This document shows positions 1-3,952 of a stretch of 6,163 nucleotides of DNA, in pieces (positions within the stretch are counted from its first letter, which is position 1; every line of letters starts with the position of its first letter). The stretch covers positions 1 to 6,163 of the forward strand of contig DATKMP010000172.1 of the NCBI GenBank assembly GCA_035541775.1, written 5' to 3'. The notes under the pieces were generated by a model. The model was not told the origin of the DNA. It saw nothing but the letters and a program-made list of their open reading frames with translations, and searched no databases. Origin of the DNA: DATKMP01 sp035541775. Lineage in GTDB: Bacteria > Bacteroidota > Ignavibacteria > UBA10030. The translations under genes and the position numbers were made by a program.

Positions 1-2
1 AT

Positions 3-308
3 GCAAATGCAATTCCAAGTTCAACGGATGATATTGTTATCACGGGCGCACATACTGTTACAGTGCCCGATGGTGTTACAGCCAATGCGCTTAGCGTAAC
101 GATTGATGGTAGTGCCGCCAATACCTTAGTGGTCGGTGGTGGAGCGTCTGGTATTCTTAATGTCGGTTCCGGCGGATTGTCGAACGGTTCATCCGGAAAT
201 ACATCTGGCGTTCTGACAGTCAATATCGGTGCCAATATTAGTTTCTCAAGCGGTAGTTTAACAACGTATGGTAATATCACCAACAATGGTACCATTACAG
301 TGCAATAA
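3..308 (+). CDS. Beta-repeat surface protein, C-terminal fragment (5' end outside window)
   Basis: The frame is open from the left edge and ends at TAA 306-308, leaving 101 residues. I infer a secreted or surface structural protein; no enzymatic motif is seen. The first visible residues (ANAIPSSTDDIVITGAHTVTV) match the second half of the GxW…TWxxGxVPxxxDxVxI motif found complete in the next gene. It continues with LVVGGGASGILNVGSGGL and finishes NNGTITVQ, closely parallel to the next gene's tail (LTVGGGASGILNVGAGGL … AGAITVQ). The two are therefore paralogs, diverged by eye to very roughly two-thirds nucleotide identity. The residues are short-side-chain and strand-forming (Gly, Ser, Thr, Asn, Val, Ile), with no Cys. 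No type IX sorting domain precedes the stop. A GTG at 63 is in frame but is not a credible start, because similarity to the paralog extends upstream of it. Confidence 0.8.
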   Translation, partial: ANAIPSSTDDIVITGAHTVTVPDGVTANALSVTIDGSAANTLVVGGGASGILNVGSGGLSNGSSGNTSGVLTVNIGANISFSSGSLTTYGNITNNGTITVQ

Positions 309-438
309 AAATATCTTGATGATGGAATTGATTGTATGAACAATCGAACATATGACATAAAGAATAAAAAAAGAAACCTATGGAGTATGATGCTCAGATC
401 ATAACTCTATGAGGAAGAAAATATAATATGCGAATAAC
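309..438 (+). other. AT-rich 3' flank with two hairpins
   Basis: No gene is seen between the stop of the first CDS and the GC-rich hairpin. Two inverted repeats are present. One is GATTGT (330-335) with ACAATC (340-345), loop of 4. The other is a longer imperfect hairpin at 379-411, with ATGAT 387-391 against ATCAT 398-402, a bulged A at 403, and outer pairing of 379-386 with 404-411 including two G·U pairs. They could protect the 3' end of the upstream mRNA. This is inference from pairing only. Confidence 0.3.
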
Positions 439-478
439 GGATGGCGGGCACAAGCTCCTGCCCGCCATCCTGATTTTT
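439..478 (+). terminator. Rho-independent terminator T1
   Basis: A perfect 12-bp GC-rich stem (GGATGGCGGGCA 439-450 with TGCCCGCCATCC 459-470) encloses the 8-base loop CAAGCTCC and is followed by TGATTTTT. It lies about 130 bases after the first gene's stop on the same strand, as expected for an intrinsic terminator. The same design (GGCGGG … GCTCCT … CCCGCC … CCTGATT) recurs at 3114-3157 after the second gene. There is no A-run on the left side, so it would act in one direction only. Confidence 0.8.
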
Positions 479-502
479 GAAGAAATAAATAATGGTGAAG
501 AA

Positions 503-626
503 AATGTCGATGTCCGAATACAGAGAGTGCTTGCAAAAGAGTCGGAACAGGATTTTATCTTGGAACTCCCCAAGGGAGAATCGATATAAGATTCTGTCCG
601 ATGTGCAAGAACAGTATGCAGACATT
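503..626 (+). other. Long imperfect hairpin, candidate structured RNA
   Basis: The core at 542-601 folds on itself with about 25 pairs. These are 542-546/597-601; 548-558/586-596, with A547 bulged; 560-563/581-584, after a C559×T585 mismatch; and CTCCC 566-570 with GGGAG 574-578, loop CAA. Four of the pairs are G·U. Outer helices CTTGCA 530-535/TGCAAG 604-609 and AATGTC 503-508/GACATT 621-626 continue the same stem-like axis. An 81-codon open frame from 492 to 737 overlaps it but ends in further hairpins and resembles no family I know. The G·U pairs favour an RNA fold over a DNA palindrome. No known RNA class is recognised. Strand is assumed from the flanking genes. Confidence 0.4.
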
Positions 627-641
627 GAAATAAGAATCACA

Positions 642-735
642 ATTGTTAGATGCTATCTTAACAATACTGTGTCACTCCCGATTGTTTCTATCGGGAGTCC
701 AGAGGACTGGATGCCCGCTTATAATCCGCGGGCAT
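642..735 (+). other. Chain of four consecutive hairpins
   Basis: The hairpins are as follows. First, ATTGTTAGAT 642-651 with 655-665, one bulged base and loop GCT. Second, a perfect 9-bp stem ACTCCCGAT 674-682 / ATCGGGAGT 690-698 with loop TGTTTCT. Third, a small CCAG 699-702 / CTGG 707-710 stem that follows without a gap. Fourth, a perfect 8-bp stem ATGCCCGC 711-718 / GCGGGCAT 728-735, followed by GACAAAAAG. The last three are contiguous. None has a proper T-run, so they are poor intrinsic terminators on this strand. A structured RNA or leader element is the simplest reading, with unknown function. Confidence 0.4.
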
Positions 736-737
736 GA

Positions 738-943
738 CAAAAAGATAATTAGCTATGACCATTTTGAGATGGTTGAAGCAAAAAATGATAAGTGAATGTA
801 ACACTAAACGAGAAAGGAAATAACAGACAAGAACGATAGAGAAACAAAGCGAGCTTTGTCATCTTTGGAGTCGAAAAAGCAAAGATGGTGCATGGATTCT
901 TGAGCAAGGATACATGCATGTACATAAATTATTGAAATATAAA
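738..943 (+). promoter_or_regulatory. Structured 5' leader of the second gene
   Basis: No gene is seen here. A weak hairpin ACCAT 758-762 / ATGGT 769-773 is followed, just before the ribosome site, by three nearly abutting helices. They are ACAAAGC 844-850 / GCTTTGT 853-859, CATCTTTG 860-867 / CAAAGATG 880-887, and an imperfect 12-pair stem at 889-918 (TGCATG…CATGCA outer part, ATTCTTG/CAAGGAT inner part). The 3' arm of the last overlaps a perfect 12-base palindrome TACATGCATGTA (911-922), which allows an alternative fold or RNA dimer contact. I could not identify a convincing promoter, nor match any known riboswitch consensus. Confidence 0.4.
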
Positions 944-944
944 A

Positions 945-956
945 AGGAGAAATACC
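945..956 (+). promoter_or_regulatory. Ribosome binding site for start at 957
   Basis: AGGAG at 945-949 lies 7 bases before ATG 957. An almost identical block (AAAAAGGAG, one base, AAT, two bases, CATGAA) recurs exactly 96 bases downstream, before the in-frame ATG 1053. Confidence 0.7.
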
Positions 957-2804
957 ATGAAACACCCGGACGATTCACCCGGCGGCAGCAATGCCAAACA
1001 AGTTATCAATAATAAACAATCAAATAATAATTTTTCAAAAAGGAGCAATGTCATGAAGTACTCAGGATTTGTAAACAACATTCGCAGAGGATTCTCTGCT
1101 TTATTTATCATCGTTCTTTTTGCCACAATGGCATTTGGACAAAATTTAATCATCGGCAGTGGTTCGACTTATGGCGGTAGCGGCGGTACCTACATTATCA
1201 AAGGTAGCATTCGGAGCGCTGTGGCATCTCCCACTGTAACTATCAATGGTACAGTAACGTTAGGCAATACTTCCGCGACGGCATCGGATACAATTGGAAC
1301 AGGCGCCACTGGAGGCCTTATTACTTTTGGCACGTTAAATGTCGTTAACCCTGTTACAAAACCAACAACAGCGGCCATTTCGACTAAGGTCGGCACGAGT
1401 CTTTCAATCGCTGCAAGTGCTGGACTTGATATTCAAGGAACTTCACTGACGATAGATGCAGCGTCGTCAATTGGCAGTGGTGGATCGCTTGTTGCAACGA
1501 ATACTAGCAGCAAAGTATATTATGATGGCAGTGCCCAAACAGTTCTCAATACAACATATAATGATTTGGAGTTAAGTAGTTCCAGCAGTACAACCACGAC
1601 AATATCGGGCGGCACAACGCTTGTGAACGGTGTGCTGAATGCTAATGCGAATAGTAATTTATCAATTGGGACTGGTGGTACTTTGAATTTTGCAGCAGCG
1701 GCAAATGCAAACCTTGCAGCGGATTTCACGGATAACGGAACATTTACAGCTCCAACAACAGGAACGGTGACACTGAATGGCGCTGCACAAGCAATTGGTG
1801 GTTCTGCAACACCGACATTTAATATACTTACCATTGGTGGAACGGGAACAAAGACAGCTAATACGAACATCAATGTCGCTGGACAGCTTGCTGTGAATCA
1901 ACCGATTACTATGAGCGGCAGCAATGTATTGACAATGCAGACTGGAGCACCCACACCAACATTTACTGGACAAACAGAAATTACAGGAAGCATGACTTGG
2001 CAGGCATACGCTGCACAAGCATATACATTCAACAATGCAAGTACGATCGTAACGTTTAAGAGTGCCGATGCGGGCAATTCCCGTACCTTTACTTTAAATT
2101 CACAGCCGACTACATATCCAAATGCAGTAGCAGGGAATCCGTACACAGTTGGCCATACAGTAAAGCGTAGCTATACAGCCGCATATTCCAATTGGGGCAG
2201 TGCGGCAACCGATTCGCTCGACTTGCAGTTAGCATATACACAGGCGGAAGGATCGACCACTGGAGTCTCTGAAAATAAGTTGAATGATTTCCAAAATGTA
2301 GGTGTGAATGGAATTCAGCGTTCAAGCAAAATTACAGGGAAACCGGTTCGCCAGGCTTCCGGTGCAACTGCATTTGGAACGGTTCAATTGTACGGTTTGA
2401 CATCTGCTTTATTAACGCCAAATGCGAGCAATGCCCTTGCTCTTGATGACCGCTTCACGATCTACAAATCTATTGCATCAACTGGAATCTGGGGCAGTGC
2501 AGGCACATGGGATGCGGGTTCAGTGCCGACCTATCAAGACGAAGTTGAAATTACAGCAGCTCAAGCTGTGACCGTTGCAGATACTTACACTGCAGCCGCA
2601 TATAAAGTTACCGTCGATGCTTCATCTAGTTTGACCGTTGGTGGTGGCGCATCTGGTATTTTGAACGTCGGAGCCGGCGGATTGGTGAACAACGCAACCG
2701 GAACCGGCTTAACCCTTGCTAGTGGAGCACAGGTTAACATTACTTCTGGTAACTTAACGAACAATGGTGCGATCACAAACGCTGGCGCGATCACCGTTCA
2801 ATAA
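957..2804 (+). CDS. Secreted beta-strand-repeat surface protein
   Basis: This 615-residue protein is inferred to be an exported adhesin or structural surface protein; no catalytic motif is seen. From M33 there is a clear signal peptide: basic start with RR at 43-44, hydrophobic core FSALFIIVLFATMA, and likely cleavage near AFG/QN at 61-62. Next come Gly/Ser/Thr/Ala/Asn-rich strand repeats, including two G-xx-Q-x(6-9)-[YF]N-x-L units with Gln at 194 and 278, spaced 84. A sandwich-like module starts near 398 (TVKRSYTAAYSNW … DSLDLQLAYTQAEG) and is shared with the third gene. Then comes GxWxxxxTW…VPxxxDxVxI (W512, W518, P524, D528) and a tail ending AGAITVQ, as in the first gene. No Cys and no type IX sorting tail are seen. 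Two in-frame starts, 957 and 1053, have equally good ribosome sites. I give the longer frame, but the signal peptide favours 1053; the mature protein is the same. Confidence 0.85.
   Translation: MKHPDDSPGGSNAKQVINNKQSNNNFSKRSNVMKYSGFVNNIRRGFSALFIIVLFATMAFGQNLIIGSGSTYGGSGGTYIIKGSIRSAVASPTVTINGTVTLGNTSATASDTIGTGATGGLITFGTLNVVNPVTKPTTAAISTKVGTSLSIAASAGLDIQGTSLTIDAASSIGSGGSLVATNTSSKVYYDGSAQTVLNTTYNDLELSSSSSTTTTISGGTTLVNGVLNANANSNLSIGTGGTLNFAAAANANLAADFTDNGTFTAPTTGTVTLNGAAQAIGGSATPTFNILTIGGTGTKTANTNINVAGQLAVNQPITMSGSNVLTMQTGAPTPTFTGQTEITGSMTWQAYAAQAYTFNNASTIVTFKSADAGNSRTFTLNSQPTTYPNAVAGNPYTVGHTVKRSYTAAYSNWGSAATDSLDLQLAYTQAEGSTTGVSENKLNDFQNVGVNGIQRSSKITGKPVRQASGATAFGTVQLYGLTSALLTPNASNALALDDRFTIYKSIASTGIWGSAGTWDAGSVPTYQDEVEITAAQAVTVADTYTAAAYKVTVDASSSLTVGGGASGILNVGAGGLVNNATGTGLTLASGAQVNITSGNLTNNGAITNAGAITVQ
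1041..1052 (+). promoter_or_regulatory. Second, in-frame ribosome binding site for start at 1053
   Basis: AGGAG 1041-1045 lies 7 bases before ATG 1053, which begins a normal signal peptide (MKYSGFVNN…). Initiating here removes a 32-residue, Asn-rich hydrophilic extension that would be unusual ahead of a signal peptide. This site is probably the main or only productive start. Confidence 0.6.
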
Positions 2805-3113
2805 CATACTTAGTATGATTATCTATAAAAAATATTGCATTGAAACATAGATCGAATAGAAAAACATGAAACACAAAACCATAATAGCGTATAAGCATCG
2901 GAATTCTTTTCAGCAGCGGTTGCAATCGGTGCGGGAATGTTATTTCTCCTTCTCCCGTGTTGGCTGGAAGCGTTGCCACGAAGAGATGCTGTACTGTATC
3001 CGTCTATTATGGGATCCTTTTTTTGAAAACTATTTTCAGAACATTGAAAACGGATATTCATCGAGATTAGTAATGCTCAATACGAATCTCAGAACATAAT
3101 GTGAATCAAACGC
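2805..3113 (+). other. 3' flank of second gene; hairpins, no convincing gene
   Basis: A short hairpin CATAC 2805-2809 / GTATG 2813-2817 follows the stop codon directly. ATCTAT 2821-2826 can pair with ATAGAT 2847-2852. TGAAAA 3024-3029 pairs with TTTTCA 3033-3038 across loop CTA, extendable outward by about three pairs. GAGATT 3063-3068 pairs with AATCTC 3085-3090, with an inner GTA/TAC. A 77-codon open frame (2866-3099) exists but has no good ribosome site, is rich in Cys, Trp, Arg and His, unlike its neighbours, and matches no family I know. I do not call it. Confidence 0.3.
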
Positions 3114-3157
3114 AGGACAGGCGGGTTGTTTGCTCCTTCCCGCCTGACCTGATTATT
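3114..3157 (+). terminator. Terminator-like hairpin T2
   Basis: AGGACAGGCGGG (3114-3125) pairs with CCCGCCTGACCT (3139-3150) with a single A·A mismatch and a 13-base loop, followed by GATTATT. It sits 309 bases after the second gene's stop. Core and flank match T1 (GGCGGG, loop GCTCCT, CCCGCC, CCTGATT). Its T-tract is poor, so termination may be weaker than at T1. The loop segment GCTCCTT (3132-3138) is the exact complement of AAGGAGC at 3164-3170. Confidence 0.6.
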
Positions 3158-3952
3158 AACATCAAGGAGCTTGAGCATTGTGAGAAAGAGAAAAGGAATT
3201 GCTGGAAGCCGATACAAAATAAATTGTGTAGGGAATGAATAGTGAAGGAATAATAAAGAGAAAATGTATTTTGCAATACAAAAAATGTAATATGCATGGT
3301 TGATATTGCTGAACATATGATACCGATGGAAACATTGAAGGCAGAAAGAAATTCATCGCAAGCTCGTTGTGGGCCGATAGAATTTCGTGGAAGCCCATGG
3401 AATAATGGGAACACTTCCGAACGCTGCATCAGAACTGTTCAGGGTTCGTCTGTGTATCAAGATATAGCGCCGATGCACTCCGAAATTCAAACATGGACAT
3501 GTGCACGAAAAAGGATTCGTTCAAAGCATCGCTACAAAAGCAAAATACAATTATTGAAAATGTCGTGCCGTAATGATGAATGAAGTGCAATATAGGTGTT
3601 CAACAATGCAAAAAATAAACTCTGAGGTATATTGGTCACACTCAGAAGTGCAGAAATTATACTTGATGGAGAGACAGCCGGAATATAGAAATTTTTCCGG
3701 AGTTCGTATGGAATTGATTTGAACAAATTCATGAAATCGTGAAAGAGTTGTTGTGATAAAAATTAGCTGGAAGAAGAATATTTAAACACAATGAAAGATT
3801 GGTTGTCGATATGGCTTCCTTATTTTCTCTGGCACTTCCGGTCAGCGGAGCTGCGAGAGAAAATTAGGATATGGATGTTCTCCATCGGAAATCTTCGGTG
3901 GAGTATCGAACAACGATTGTGTATTTTAATGAATGGTGGCACAATGGTCACA
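3151..3952 (+). promoter_or_regulatory. Long leader region of the third gene, with hairpins
   Basis: No convincing gene is seen. Visible structure includes TCAAG 3162-3166 / CTTGA 3170-3174 and TGTATT 3265-3270 / AATACA 3275-3280. The strongest is an 11-bp stem 3348-3358 / 3375-3386 with one bulged A. It is followed by GGAAG-CCCAT 3389-3398 against ATGGG 3405-3409 and CTTCC 3414-3418. Further ones are ACGAA 3505-3509 / TTCGT 3516-3520 and CCGGAA 3678-3683 / TTCCGG 3695-3700. The stretch 3180-3270 is markedly purine-rich. A 95-codon open frame (3296-3583) shows faint likeness to the third gene's N-terminus and may be a remnant. From 3767 on, the frame of the third gene is already open. No promoter was identified with confidence. 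Confidence 0.35.

Noticed and set aside
421..430. TATAAT-like string before T1 as a promoter
   Set aside because: No plausible -35 element lies at the correct distance, and it leads straight into a terminator hairpin.
642..665. GTTAGATGC and TAACAAT motifs reminiscent of integron attC recombination sites
   Set aside because: GTTAGAT fits the 3' core, but no matching RYYYAAC core lies at the proper distance upstream, the two motifs are arms of one small hairpin, and nothing similar follows the second gene. No integrase is visible.
492..737. 81-codon open frame between T1 and the second gene
   Set aside because: It lacks a good ribosome site, resembles no family I know, and its length is almost entirely occupied by base-pairing segments, including three contiguous hairpins at its end.
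1520..1873. Long minus-strand open frames inside the second and third genes (e.g. 1520-1873, 1662-2018, 3820-4233, 4771-5037)
   Set aside because: They are antiparallel shadows of real coding sequence. Their Val/Pro/Ala- or Cys/Ser-rich translations reflect the complementary codons of the + strand repeats.
2866..3099. 77-codon open frame after the second gene
   Set aside because: There is no clear ribosome site, its composition (many Cys, Trp, Arg, His) is unlike the neighbours, no motif is seen, and it overlaps hairpins at 3021-3041 and 3063-3090.
2963..3773. The octamer GCTGGAAG at 2963, 3201 and 3766
   Set aside because: Only eight bases are shared, flanks differ and spacing is irregular; without statistics this is not distinguishable from chance.
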